64,000 bases of DNA from Fischerella muscicola SAG 1427-1 = PCC 73103 (GCF_000317245.1 NZ_AJLJ01000358.1:1-64000); one strand, 5' to 3'. Shown: positions 8,905 to 17,962, numbered from the stretch's first letter. The notes: generated by a model from the sequence alone, not told the origin. Translations and numbers: made by a program.

Positions 8905-10092
8905 GTGACTGATCACCTCAACCCCTTGCAATCGCTTAAAGAAGGTCACTGGTTCAAGCTCATTTGCGGAGCCAGCTTTCAACACCTGCCTGCGGTCAGA
9001 AGTTTAACATTGGCCTACACACTAGCAGGTGCTGATTGTATAGATGTAGCTGCTGATCCGGCTGTGATTGCCGCAGTTCGAGAGGCGCTACAAATTGCCG
9101 CTGAGTTTGCCGAAGACGCACAAGCACGAGGCTTTGCCAACAAAGGAAAGTCACCTTTTTTGATGGTTAGCCTCAATGATGGGGAAGATCCACATTTTCG
9201 CAAAGCAAAATTTGATTATACAGAGTGTCCTGCAAATTGTCCCAGACCATGTGAAAGAATTTGCCCTGCACAGGCAATAAAATTTAGCAATACACCAGAG
9301 CATTTTTCAGGAGTGATATCCAACAAGTGCTACGGTTGTGGTCGTTGCATACCAATTTGTCCTTATGGTATAATTGGTACAAATTCTTACGTAATAACAC
9401 CAGAAGCGATCGCACCATTGATTTTGTCAACTGGGGTGGATGCCATAGAAATTCATACACAAGTAGGACGTTTGACAGAATTCCAGCAATTGTGGCAAGC
9501 AATAGCACCCTGGGTTGAGCAATTGAAGTTAGTAGCGATTAGTTGTCCCGACGGAGAAGGTATGATTGATTACCTACATGCTCTGTATGATGCGATCGCT
9601 CCACATAATTATGCCTTAATTTGGCAAACCGACGGACGGCCGATGAGTGGTGATATTGGCGATGGCACAACCACAGCCGCAGTCAAATTGGGGCAAAAAG
9701 TCTTGGCAGCAAAACTACCTGGATACGTGCAGTTAGCAGGCGGCACGAACAGTTACACCGTTGCCAAGTTAAGGGCGATGGGATTGTTGAGGAAAGGAGG
9801 ACAAGGAGGACAAGGAAGACAAGGAAGACAAGGAAGAATTTCTCCTGTGTCTGGCCCCTTCCCCTTGTCTCCCGCGTCTCCCTTGTCTCCCCCCTCCCCA
9901 TCGATTTCCGGTGTCGCCTATGGCAGCTACGCTCGTGTATTGCTGTCACCAATTTTAGAGCAGTTAGAAGCAAGGGAGGTGAATGACGCCAGTGTCAAAA
10001 CAACTGTCCGCCTAGAAGATGAACCAGAATTGCTCTGGCAAGCTGTTGGACTTGCCCATTCTCTTGTTTCCCAGCTCAAGTCCCAGCAGTAG
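8905..10092 (+). CDS. ldpA: LdpA-type iron-sulfur protein (light-dependent period)
   Basis: 395 residues from a GTG start. It matches LdpA, an Fe-S protein that tunes circadian period to light or redox state in Synechococcus. Two 4-Cys clusters are clear: C108, C112, C116, C120 (ECPANCPRPCERICP) and C142, C145, C148, C152 (KCYGCGRCIPICPYG). Residues about 297-335 (9793-9909) are GGQGGQGRQGRQG followed by a Ser/Pro-rich run. They are encoded by AAGGAGGAC-like 9-bp repeats and look like an in-frame insertion before the conserved GVAYGSYAR. ycf45 lies 66 bp downstream on the same strand, an arrangement I recall from other cyanobacteria. Confidence 0.9.
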   Translation: MTDHLNPLQSLKEGHWFKLICGASFQHLPAVRSLTLAYTLAGADCIDVAADPAVIAAVREALQIAAEFAEDAQARGFANKGKSPFLMVSLNDGEDPHFRKAKFDYTECPANCPRPCERICPAQAIKFSNTPEHFSGVISNKCYGCGRCIPICPYGIIGTNSYVITPEAIAPLILSTGVDAIEIHTQVGRLTEFQQLWQAIAPWVEQLKLVAISCPDGEGMIDYLHALYDAIAPHNYALIWQTDGRPMSGDIGDGTTTAAVKLGQKVLAAKLPGYVQLAGGTNSYTVAKLRAMGLLRKGGQGGQGRQGRQGRISPVSGPFPLSPASPLSPPSPSISGVAYGSYARVLLSPILEQLEAREVNDASVKTTVRLEDEPELLWQAVGLAHSLVSQLKSQQ

Positions 10093-10158
10093 GGTACGGG
10101 CAAAACCTCGTGTCCATAAAAGCATATCGCTATCTCTAAAAACGTCACCATAATAAGC

Positions 10159-11895
10159 ATGACGATTACAGAAGATCTCCAAAAATTGTTAGATATTTTG
10201 CCCCAAGACCTGCGGCAAATATTAGAGAAGCATCCCCAACGAGATAGTTTAGTGGAAGTGGTTTTAGATCTGGGCCGTCGTCCAGAAGCCCGCTTCCCTC
10301 ATCAAGCTGAGTATCTGAGCGAAATAGCCATCACTCAGAACGTGATCGATGATTGTATTCAGCGAGTAGGAAGCTTTGGCGGAGATAACCGAGCCGGAAT
10401 AGAGCAAACTTTGCATAGAATCAGTGCCATCCGTAACCGTAGCGGTAAGATTATTGGCTTAACTTGCCGTGTTGGTCGAGCGGTGTTTGGAACCATCGGC
10501 ATGATTCGCGATTTAGTGGAAACTGGTAAATCGATTCTGATGCTGGGACGCCCAGGTGTGGGTAAAACCACTGCCTTACGAGAAATTGCCCGTGTTTTGG
10601 CGGATGATCTCAACAAACGTGTGGTGATTATTGACACCTCTAATGAAATCGCTGGTGACGGTGATGTTCCCCATCCAGCAATTGGAAAAGCTAGGCGGAT
10701 GCAAGTTGCTCATCCCGAATTACAACATCAAGTGATGATTGAGGCTGTGGAAAACCACATGCCAGAGGTGATCGTTATTGATGAAATTGGCACAGAACTA
10801 GAAGCTTTAGCCGCTCGTACTATTGCCGAACGGGGTGTACAGTTGGTAGGTACTGCCCACGGAAACCAAATTGAAAACTTAATCAAAAACCCGACTCTTT
10901 CGGATTTGGTTGGTGGTATCCAAGCTGTGACATTAGGGGATGATGAAGCTAGACGCCGAGGCAGTCAAAAAACTGTTTTGGAGCGCAAAGCACCTCCCAC
11001 TTTCGAGATTGCCGTGGAAATGCTGGAACGCCAACGCTGGGTAGTCCATGAGAGTGTAGCTGAAACAGTAGATAGTTTGCTCAGAGGACATCAGCCTAGT
11101 CCACAGGTGAGAACTGTTGATGAAGAAGGCCAAGTTCAGATTAAACGCCAGTTAGTACCTTTGAATGGTCGTTCTCAAACTCTCGCAAAAGAAGAGTCAT
11201 TTGTACCAGCACGACAGTCAAACGGCTGGCGCTCATCTGGTCAAATGCAAGCATTACCGTTACCAGTTACCACCCAACCAACCAAGTTGAGTCGGCACAA
11301 CGAATTTGACCGCCTACTAGATGAATCTTTCAATTACTTTGGTGGCTTTGATGATGCTGATAGCAAACTAGCAGGGCCAAATGGTGAAGATTTGCCACTG
11401 CACATCTATCCCTATGGTGTCAGTCGTAGTCAATTAGAACAAGTAGTTGAAGTGTTGAATTTACCAGTGGTCTTGACAAAAGATATCGATAGTGCTGATG
11501 CAATTTTAGCATTGCGATCGCACGTCAAAAACCATGCTAAATTGCGGCAAATGGCTAAAGCCCGACAAGTGCCAATCCACATGATTAAATCTAGTACCAT
11601 ACCGCAAATCACCCGTGGTTTGCGGCGGTTACTCAACATCGATGATCCGGAGGTGACTGACGATCGCGAACTGCAATTATTCCTCCACAGCGCCACTGAT
11701 GATGAAATTGACGCCTTAGAGGAAGCCAGATTAGCAGTCGAAAATATTGTCATTCCCAAAGGACAACCTGTGGAATTATTACCCCGTTCTCCTCAAGTGC
11801 GGAAAATGCAGCATGAGTTGGTGGAACACTACCGCTTAAAATCCAATAGCTTTGGGGAAGAACCAAATCGGCGTCTGCGGATTTACCCAGCGTAA
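10159..11895 (+). CDS. ycf45: Ycf45-like AAA ATPase with R3H domain
   Basis: 578 residues. An SpoIIIAA-type AAA domain carries Walker A in LGRPGVGKTTALRE, Walker B in VIVIDEIGTELE and a sensor-like GTAHGNQIENL. A linker follows, then a C-terminal R3H-type nucleic-acid-binding region ending RKMQHELVEHYRLKSNSFGEEP. This is the architecture of cyanobacterial and plastid Ycf45. The role is unproven; nucleic-acid or chromosome-related work is inferred from the R3H domain. It probably shares a transcript with ldpA. Confidence 0.9.
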   Translation: MTITEDLQKLLDILPQDLRQILEKHPQRDSLVEVVLDLGRRPEARFPHQAEYLSEIAITQNVIDDCIQRVGSFGGDNRAGIEQTLHRISAIRNRSGKIIGLTCRVGRAVFGTIGMIRDLVETGKSILMLGRPGVGKTTALREIARVLADDLNKRVVIIDTSNEIAGDGDVPHPAIGKARRMQVAHPELQHQVMIEAVENHMPEVIVIDEIGTELEALAARTIAERGVQLVGTAHGNQIENLIKNPTLSDLVGGIQAVTLGDDEARRRGSQKTVLERKAPPTFEIAVEMLERQRWVVHESVAETVDSLLRGHQPSPQVRTVDEEGQVQIKRQLVPLNGRSQTLAKEESFVPARQSNGWRSSGQMQALPLPVTTQPTKLSRHNEFDRLLDESFNYFGGFDDADSKLAGPNGEDLPLHIYPYGVSRSQLEQVVEVLNLPVVLTKDIDSADAILALRSHVKNHAKLRQMAKARQVPIHMIKSSTIPQITRGLRRLLNIDDPEVTDDRELQLFLHSATDDEIDALEEARLAVENIVIPKGQPVELLPRSPQVRKMQHELVEHYRLKSNSFGEEPNRRLRIYPA

Positions 11896-11961
11896 TTTTG
11901 TTTGACAAAAATCCTCATACAAATTGGATTTCATGTAGGGGTGTAACCCAATACGGTTATG

Positions 11962-11991
11962 TGTAGAGACGCGAAATTTCGCGTTTCTACA
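11962..11991. repeat. TGTAGAGACGCGA palindrome
   Basis: Arms TGTAGAGACGCGAAA and TTTCGCGTTTCTACA form a 15-bp inverted repeat with one mismatch between convergent ycf45 and the DUF2791 gene. Related copies occur at 16565, 17963, 19196, 45016 and 56124. Confidence 0.8.
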
Positions 11992-11994
11992 TGA

Positions 11995-13323
11995 CTATAA
12001 ACTAAACTCCGCAACATCATCTTCACCCATATCTGTATCTTTACCCACGGCAGTAGGTTTAAAATCAGCACCATGAATTAACTCATCAAAAGACTTGCTA
12101 GGGTTTTGATAAATTATATTTAAAACACTGAGAAAATCTCGGACAATTTCGCCCGGAGTTAATAATGCTGCTGCACCCAAGCGATTGACGATCTCTTGGA
12201 CAAAATTTTTTAAATCAGAAGTTTTTAATGTCTGTGTATAAGCAAAATTCAGGGCATGGATTTCTATTAATGTTTGCAATAGTAACAGAATTTCTTCTTG
12301 ACTCAAAGGATTGAGCCGCATCACAGGCCCTAAAAATTCTTGTACACCAGATTGAGTCACAAAACGACTTTCTTTTGTTCGCCGACGCCAAGCAGGATCA
12401 GCAAATAGTCCGCGGTTTGGGTCTTCTAAAAATTTTGTTGTTCCACCTATAAACACTCCGAGATTTTCGGCTTTACACTGCATGGTGTCGTTGAAGATTG
12501 CTAGCAGCCTATTGTAATTTTTTTCGCGAGTGACAGTAGTGGGAATTTGATATATATTTGCTGCTTCATCAAGCAAGACTACAAGCCCTTTGTAGCCAAT
12601 TTCCGCAGTAAATTTAGCAATTAATTTAATGTAATCATACCAACTATCATCATCAATAATTACCCGCACTCCTAAAGCAGCTTTGGCTTCTGTTTTCGTG
12701 CTATATTCTCCTCGCAACCAACGCAAAGCAGAATTTTTTAGCTCATCATCATCTAAGCGATAACCACGCCAATAAGCAATGATCACATTGCCAAAATCAA
12801 AGCCATGAACTAAGTCTTCTATATACTGAATTACTTCCCTAATTTTGGCTTCTACTTGGTCATCAAAGCCATCATCATTGGGACGCATTCCGGTTTCTTT
12901 GGCAACTTCTTGTTGAATTTTACTAATCCATCCCTCTAAAATTGCTATTAAAGCACCGCCATCAGGGCGAGTTTTTGTAGCAAGGCGACTCATTAATTCT
13001 CGATAAGTTGCTAAACCTTCGTTGTTGCTTCCTGCTAATCGGCGTTCTGAACACAAGTCAGCATCAGTAACTACAAAACCTTGCTCCATAGCACGATTGC
13101 GAAGTAACTGTAGCATGAAGCTTTTACCGGAACCATAGTTCCCAATTATGAAGCGAAAAGCTGCTACTCCTTCTGCAATGTCATTGAGGTTTTGTAATAG
13201 GCTTTGTAGTTCTTTTTCCCGACCTACTGCTATATGTTCTAGTCCTACCCTTGGTACAACACCCGCGCCAAGAGAATTGATGATAGCAGTGGAGACTTTT
13301 TTCGAGATTTTGAGCTTTGCCAT
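11995..13323 (-). CDS. BrxC/BrxD-like P-loop ATPase (DUF2791 type)
   Basis: 442 residues. Walker A is IIGNYGSGKSFML (G61-S68) and Walker B is VVLLDEAANIYQ (about 249-259). Further conserved elements are AGVVPRVGLEHIAVGREKE at the N-terminus, IAYWRGYRLDDDE and FIGGTTKFLEDPNRGLF. This fits the BREX BrxC/BrxD ATP-binding family, which also occurs outside BREX beside TerB-C proteins. It is the last gene of a minus-strand set of three. No methylase, PglZ or helicase is within view, so classical BREX is unlikely. It is expected to be a cytoplasmic AAA+-like ATPase working with the two upstream genes. Confidence 0.82.
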   Translation of the reverse strand: MAKLKISKKVSTAIINSLGAGVVPRVGLEHIAVGREKELQSLLQNLNDIAEGVAAFRFIIGNYGSGKSFMLQLLRNRAMEQGFVVTDADLCSERRLAGSNNEGLATYRELMSRLATKTRPDGGALIAILEGWISKIQQEVAKETGMRPNDDGFDDQVEAKIREVIQYIEDLVHGFDFGNVIIAYWRGYRLDDDELKNSALRWLRGEYSTKTEAKAALGVRVIIDDDSWYDYIKLIAKFTAEIGYKGLVVLLDEAANIYQIPTTVTREKNYNRLLAIFNDTMQCKAENLGVFIGGTTKFLEDPNRGLFADPAWRRRTKESRFVTQSGVQEFLGPVMRLNPLSQEEILLLLQTLIEIHALNFAYTQTLKTSDLKNFVQEIVNRLGAAALLTPGEIVRDFLSVLNIIYQNPSKSFDELIHGADFKPTAVGKDTDMGEDDVAEFSL

Positions 13324-13397
13324 GTAAATTCACCTCACTTCCATGTATTTTAGCTTGAAGGTGAACTTTGCTTTCATGTAGGGTAAGGTCAGGAAAT

Positions 13398-13443
13398 AGG
13401 GGTGTAGGGGGATAAGGGTATAAGGGTATAAGGGTGTAGGGGA
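13398..13443. repeat. GGGTATAAGGGTATAAGG-type tandem repeats
   Basis: Degenerate repeats of AAGGGTATAAGGGTGTAGGGG sit in the gap between the DUF2791 gene and the coiled-coil gene. Confidence 0.7.
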
Positions 13444-13490
13444 AAGGATTAATCACCACCTCTATATGTTATTGCTTAAAGTCTTCGCTT

Positions 13491-14771
13491 CTATTTAATA
13501 TTTTTGTAGATTGCGATCGCTCTTTCCACATCACTTTTATACTCTGGATAAATTTCTGGAGTTGTGACATTTGGATCAATAAGCAATTCGCCAAGTGTGT
13601 TATTAGCATTTTCATTGATAGAATCAATTAATAAATTTGGCATAGTAATATTAGCTTCAGCTATTTTTTTTATAGCTGCATTCGGATTATCATTTTCTAT
13701 AATTGCTTTTAATACCTGAATTTCAGATTCAGATAAATGATTTAGTAAGCTAGACCATTCTGACGAAAATTCCTCTAGATTATTTGATATTTCTAGCTCA
13801 TCTACTGTATCAAGTAAATCAGCAAATGGAAAAAGATCTAAATCTTCTTCCTGATTATTTTCTAATACATTGCTGGAATCTAAATTTTCTATTTGCTGTA
13901 ATAATTCCCATACTTGATTTTGTAAATGATCTCGTTCATCTTGCAATAAGGAAATTTGACTTTCCAATTGTTGGATTTGGTTTTGTTGCTCTGTTACTTG
14001 TGCTTTTAAGGAATTTAAATTAATTTCTGTCTTTTCTATTTCTAGCTTTTTGTCTAGCAACAGTTGATTTTGTTGCTGATTTTCTGTTTCTAGTTCTTGG
14101 ACTTGAAGTCTCATTTCATGTAATTTTTCTTCTAGTTGGGGTTTAAGTCTTTCTAGAAGAGTTAAGTTACTTTCTAAGTCTTGCCTTTGCTGCAACAGTT
14201 CACACAGCTGATTATGTAACTGATTGATCTCAGCTTTAGAAACACTACAATTTAATTCTAATCGGCGTTTTTCGGCATTGATAGCAGATAAAGAATTATT
14301 ATGTTCTAATTTGGTTTTTTCTAGTTCGGTAATTTCATTTTGGAGAGTACTAATTTGTGATTCTAATTGTTTTTTTTCGATGGCATAACTGCTTAACTCA
14401 CGACTAAGACTATCTCGTTGATTTCGACGTTCATTTATTTGATTTTGTAATTTATTCGATTCTTGATATAACAGAGAATGTTGAGTTTCTAATTCATTGA
14501 CTTCTCCAACTACACGAGATTTTAAATTCTCCAATTCTTTAATCCGTTTGTGGAGAGAATCTAGAACTAGCATTTCACTAGCTCGGCGTCGCTTGTCTAT
14601 AAACAAGGCTGCGAGATAGGTAGAAAATATTGTGATGACGCCTGTGAAAAAGGCACTTTTAACATCCCAACTAAAGACTAAACCAAGTCCAAAACTCGCA
14701 CCAAAGGCAACTACACCGAGAATAAGTCGATTACTTACTGTTGCTGACTGCATATTGCTGGTTTTGAGCAT
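13491..14771 (-). CDS. Membrane-anchored coiled-coil protein with TerB-C-like C-terminus
   Basis: 426 residues from the ATG at 14771, which has a purine-rich AAAGAAAGAAAA just upstream; a TTG at 14816 would overlap the preceding gene. Two membrane helices (about 16-34 and 38-58) are followed by a long coiled coil (about 70-320), rich in Leu, Gln and Glu heptads. An acidic linker leads to a C-terminal domain of about 85 residues, including LSESEIQVLKAIIEND and LIDSINENANNTLGELLI. That domain resembles the TerB C-terminal domain in pattern (helix pair, then INE..., then a short acidic end); the match is my inference. It lies 19 bp after the DUF815 gene and upstream of the DUF2791 ATPase, so it could be the membrane scaffold for both ATPases. 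Confidence 0.75.
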   Translation of the reverse strand: MLKTSNMQSATVSNRLILGVVAFGASFGLGLVFSWDVKSAFFTGVITIFSTYLAALFIDKRRRASEMLVLDSLHKRIKELENLKSRVVGEVNELETQHSLLYQESNKLQNQINERRNQRDSLSRELSSYAIEKKQLESQISTLQNEITELEKTKLEHNNSLSAINAEKRRLELNCSVSKAEINQLHNQLCELLQQRQDLESNLTLLERLKPQLEEKLHEMRLQVQELETENQQQNQLLLDKKLEIEKTEINLNSLKAQVTEQQNQIQQLESQISLLQDERDHLQNQVWELLQQIENLDSSNVLENNQEEDLDLFPFADLLDTVDELEISNNLEEFSSEWSSLLNHLSESEIQVLKAIIENDNPNAAIKKIAEANITMPNLLIDSINENANNTLGELLIDPNVTTPEIYPEYKSDVERAIAIYKNIK

Positions 14772-14790
14772 TTTTCTTTCTTTATGATTT

Positions 14791-16134
14791 TTAATTTTTA
14801 ACTTGGATTGCAGCAAGATTCAAATCTGCTTTTAAAAAATCTACAAATTGTCGTGCTGTTCTTCCAGAACGACCATTATGACGAGTTGCCCATTGTAAAG
14901 CTTTATATTCTAAATCTTCCTGACTGATATTAATTCCTGCTAAATCCGCAAGATGCCGGATAATTTTTAAATAAGTTTTTTGATCAGCTCCTTCAAAAGT
15001 AAGAGTAAGACCAAAGCGATCGCTAAAGGAAAGTTTTTCCTGCATTGTATCCCAGGCATGAACTTCATCATGATCGCGGGGAGCAGGTCTATCAGCAAAA
15101 AACTCCCGCACTAAGTGGCGACGGTTAGAAGTAGCATACACCACGATATTTTGTGGACGTGCAGTTAAATTCCCTTCTAACACGACTTTTAACGCCTTAA
15201 AAGCATCGTCATCTTCCTCAAATGAAAGATCATCAACAAAGATAATAAATTTATGCGGTACTCCTCGCAAATGTTCCACAATCACTGGTAAGTCTTGTAG
15301 CTGTGATTTTGCGACTTCCAACAGTCGCAAATTACGCTCTCCATACTCATTCAGCAAAGCTTTAACTAAAGAAGATTTACCAGAACCACGACTACCATAA
15401 AGTAATACGTGTAAAGCCACCTGTCCTGATAACAAAAATTCTGTATTTTTCAATAAAGCTTCTTTTTGCGACTCATAACCCACAAGCTCGCTTAATTTAA
15501 CTGTATCGGGATAAGAGATACCCAAAAACTGCCCATCTTGCCAACGTAAAGCCTTGTACTCTGCAAATAAACCTGTACCGTATTGCCGATAGTATATGGC
15601 TAAATCTTCTACAGCATCTGCCCAATTTTCCAACTGTTGTAGAGAACTAATCAACTGCGTTTCTACACCTGCTATCCCATCCTGGTCTAAGTACCACACC
15701 ACTGGTGAAACAGGTAGATGAGCAATATTCTGTACCCATTCACTCAAAACAGCGCTGCTACATTCATACAAATGTTGGAGTACGAGTAAATCATGTTTGA
15801 CTGCTGCTACCAAAGCAGTTGGTAAATTCTCAAATTCTTGCTGTTGAGCTTGTTTTGTAAAAGGATTCTCAGCTTTGAGAATTTGAGTAATTAGATATTC
15901 TTCCCAGTTTTGATTTTTTGTTGCTAAGGCTCGAAAGTAACTGCCATAAGCTTGCAGGCAACTTCTAGCATCCGCTTCACTGTAACGAATAGCTTGCAAC
16001 AGATCAAGAAATGCTATACCTACTTCCGTTTGCAGGACAGATTGGTAAAGTAAAAGAGAAGCTGCTTGGCGTTGGAGAAATTGAACCTTTGCGTAAGACG
16101 AATTACTTGCCGTAGGCATGACTTGATTATCCAT
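14791..16134 (-). CDS. DUF815-type AAA+ ATPase
   Basis: 447 residues. An N-terminal helical region (1-215) precedes an AAA+ module: Walker A LLYGSRGSGKSSL (G247-S254), Walker B FIIFVDDLSFEEDD (about 296-309), sensor I VVYATSNRRHLV, and a Ser-Gly-Arg-rich sensor II region (GRSGRTARQF). This is the DUF815 pattern; the molecular role of the family is not established. It is first in the three-gene minus-strand set and ends 19 bp before the coiled-coil gene, so the two are likely co-transcribed. Confidence 0.85.
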   Translation of the reverse strand: MDNQVMPTASNSSYAKVQFLQRQAASLLLYQSVLQTEVGIAFLDLLQAIRYSEADARSCLQAYGSYFRALATKNQNWEEYLITQILKAENPFTKQAQQQEFENLPTALVAAVKHDLLVLQHLYECSSAVLSEWVQNIAHLPVSPVVWYLDQDGIAGVETQLISSLQQLENWADAVEDLAIYYRQYGTGLFAEYKALRWQDGQFLGISYPDTVKLSELVGYESQKEALLKNTEFLLSGQVALHVLLYGSRGSGKSSLVKALLNEYGERNLRLLEVAKSQLQDLPVIVEHLRGVPHKFIIFVDDLSFEEDDDAFKALKVVLEGNLTARPQNIVVYATSNRRHLVREFFADRPAPRDHDEVHAWDTMQEKLSFSDRFGLTLTFEGADQKTYLKIIRHLADLAGINISQEDLEYKALQWATRHNGRSGRTARQFVDFLKADLNLAAIQVKN

Positions 16135-16221
16135 CTATCAATTGGCTTATTTAGCTAAACAGCTATGCTAAATTGTCTGCCGGAGCTTGCAGAAAAATTA
16201 AAATCTACATAGGTTGTAACA

Positions 16222-16557
16222 ATGAATTTAGGTATTGTTGCCGCCCTTGCTTACGGCATATTGACAGTAGTGGGTGGTATTGTCGGTTACGTGACAGCTG
16301 GTAGTAATATGTCACTTTTTAGTGGCAGCATCAGTGGTTTAGTACTTATATTCTCGGCTTTAATACAAATTCAAGGTCAAAACTGGGGTTTGACTTTAGC
16401 AGCTATTGTTACAGCTATATTAATAGTTGTTTTTGCATTTAGATTAGCTAAAACACGTAAGTTTATGCCTGCGGGATTGATGACAATTTTAGGTATGTTG
16501 ACACTAGCGCTGATTGTACATCAATTTCAAATTATGAGATTGGGTAGGGGGGGATAG
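16222..16557 (+). CDS. TMEM14-family small membrane protein
   Basis: 111 residues with four predicted membrane segments. The glycine-rich opening AYGILTVVGGIVGYVTAGSN and the SLFSGSISGLVL segment are typical of the TMEM14/UPF0136 family, whose plastid members (FAX) take part in fatty-acid export. The function in cyanobacteria is not established. It is divergent from the DUF815 gene across a short gap. Confidence 0.85.
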   Translation: MNLGIVAALAYGILTVVGGIVGYVTAGSNMSLFSGSISGLVLIFSALIQIQGQNWGLTLAAIVTAILIVVFAFRLAKTRKFMPAGLMTILGMLTLALIVHQFQIMRLGRGG

Positions 16558-16564
16558 CATTTGT

Positions 16565-16602
16565 CAATTGTAGAGACGCGATTAATCGCGTCTCTACAAT
16601 TG
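16565..16602. repeat. Perfect 38-bp palindrome
   Basis: CAATTGTAGAGACGCGATT (16565-16583) is followed directly by its exact reverse complement (16584-16602). It is the best copy in the window of the TGTAGAGACGCGA element family and follows the TMEM14-like gene. Confidence 0.9.
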
Positions 16603-16697
16603 GCATTTGGCTTACCTTTGCACTTAACGTTTGGTTAAATTTTGATTTAGTTACTTAAATTTTTGTTGCGAACCACAATAGCTTTATCGGGGAACCG

Positions 16698-16729
16698 GTG
16701 TTCTATGTCATCATGTCACAATAGAACAC
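16698..16729. promoter_or_regulatory. Inverted repeat upstream of the peroxiredoxin gene
   Basis: GTGTTCTAT (16698-16706) and ATAGAACAC (16721-16729) are perfect 9-bp arms separated by 14 bp, ending 30 bp before the ATG. The position and symmetry suggest a dimeric regulator site. The regulator is unknown. Confidence 0.4.
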
Positions 16730-16759
16730 GTATCCTTTTTTATCCACAGGGAATCAAGC

Positions 16760-17398
16760 ATGGCTCTCCGTCTAGGTGATACAGTACCGAATTTTACCCA
16801 AGCCTCAACACATGGCGATATTGATTTTTATGAGTGGGCGGGTGACAGCTGGGTAGTGCTGTTTTCTCACCCCGCAGACTATACACCAGTTTGCACTACT
16901 GAGTTAGGAACTGTTGCCAAACTCAAACCAGAATTTGATCAGCGCAATGTCAAAGCGATCGCCCTGAGTGTTGATGATGTTGAATCCCACACAGGCTGGG
17001 TGGGAGACATTGAAGAAACACAGAGTACTAAACTCAACTACCCAATTTTGGCAGATCCAGATCGTAAAGTTTCTGACCTTTACGACATGATCCACCCCAA
17101 CGCTAATGCTAGCGTGACGGTACGGACAGTATTTATCATTGACCCCAACAAAAAGTTACGTCTGACTCTGACTTATCCTCCCAGCACTGGACGTAACTTT
17201 GATGAAATTTTGCGAGTGATTGATTCGCTGCAACTAACTGATAACTACAGCGTTGCTACCCCAGCTGACTGGAAAGATGGCGATGATTGCGTGATTGTTC
17301 CTTCACTCAAAGATCCTGAAGTACTGAAGGAAAAATTCCCCAAAGGCTATCAGGAAGTCAAGCCTTATTTGCGGATGACTCCCCAGCCAAATAAATAA
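16760..17398 (+). CDS. 1-Cys peroxiredoxin (Prx6 type)
   Basis: 212 residues. The peroxidatic cysteine is C45 in DYTPVCTTELG. The long C-terminal domain (from about 160, WKDGDDCVIVPSLKDPE to the end) is typical of the Prx6/1-Cys group. It reduces H2O2 and alkyl hydroperoxides in the cytoplasm. A second Cys near 183 is not at a usual resolving position. A clear terminator follows and a 9-bp inverted repeat precedes, suggesting a single-gene unit under its own control. Confidence 0.95.
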   Translation: MALRLGDTVPNFTQASTHGDIDFYEWAGDSWVVLFSHPADYTPVCTTELGTVAKLKPEFDQRNVKAIALSVDDVESHTGWVGDIEETQSTKLNYPILADPDRKVSDLYDMIHPNANASVTVRTVFIIDPNKKLRLTLTYPPSTGRNFDEILRVIDSLQLTDNYSVATPADWKDGDDCVIVPSLKDPEVLKEKFPKGYQEVKPYLRMTPQPNK

Positions 17399-17411
17399 TT
17401 TAGTTGCTCAC

Positions 17412-17455
17412 AAAACCTCACCTTCTTGATGATTAAGTAAGGTGAGGTTTTTTAT
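17412..17455 (+). terminator. Rho-independent terminator of the peroxiredoxin gene
   Basis: Arms AAAACCTCACCTT (17412-17424) and AAGGTGAGGTTTT (17439-17451) are followed by further Ts. It starts about 14 bp after the peroxiredoxin stop codon. Confidence 0.9.
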
Positions 17456-17768
17456 CTGAACGTTTCTCACCAAAAATTTGGCTGACACACCACAGATTGT
17501 TTGCGATCGCTTAAAAATTTCTACACTACAAACATTTGCTTTCCCATCTTTGAAATAGCAAAATAAGACTTCTTGTAAAAACCTTCCTAAATCAGAACAG
17601 TAAGGTGCTATTCCATCAGCATTAAATTGGGGATCAAACAGCTTTTTTTATTCTATGTTCAGATGTGTGTACACTGTAGGGGGTGATTTTGAGACTCTTC
17701 AATTAGTACTGTCTTGTAGTTTAGTACTTTCATCGCAGTGTATCTCAATACAACCTCTGGCAATATGA

Positions 17769-17889
17769 ATGCATCGGTTTGCAATGTAAATGCATCGGTC
17801 TGCAATGTGAATGCATCGGCTTGCAATGTGAATGCATCGGTCTGCAATGTGAATGCATCAACCTGCAATGTGAATACATTGGCTTGCAA
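17769..17889. repeat. 21-bp tandem repeat array, about 5.8 units
   Basis: Five full units and one partial unit of ATGCATCGGTYTGCAATGTGA start at 17769, 17790, 17811, 17832, 17853 and 17874. The unit length is a multiple of three. On the minus strand one frame stays open and reads DAFTLQT-like heptapeptides. Confidence 0.92.
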
Positions 17890-17962
17890 AAATTAACCCA
17901 TTCTTTCGCACCATATAAATCAATACGGTTCAGTTAAGAATTTTTAGTGAGATTTGATGATG

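Noticed and set aside
11995..16134. Complete BREX phage-defence locus
   Set aside because: Only a BrxC/BrxD-like ATPase is present; PglZ, methylase and BrxA/B/L are absent from the flanks.
17769..17889. CRISPR array
   Set aside because: The 21-bp units are contiguous with no spacers, and no cas genes are present.
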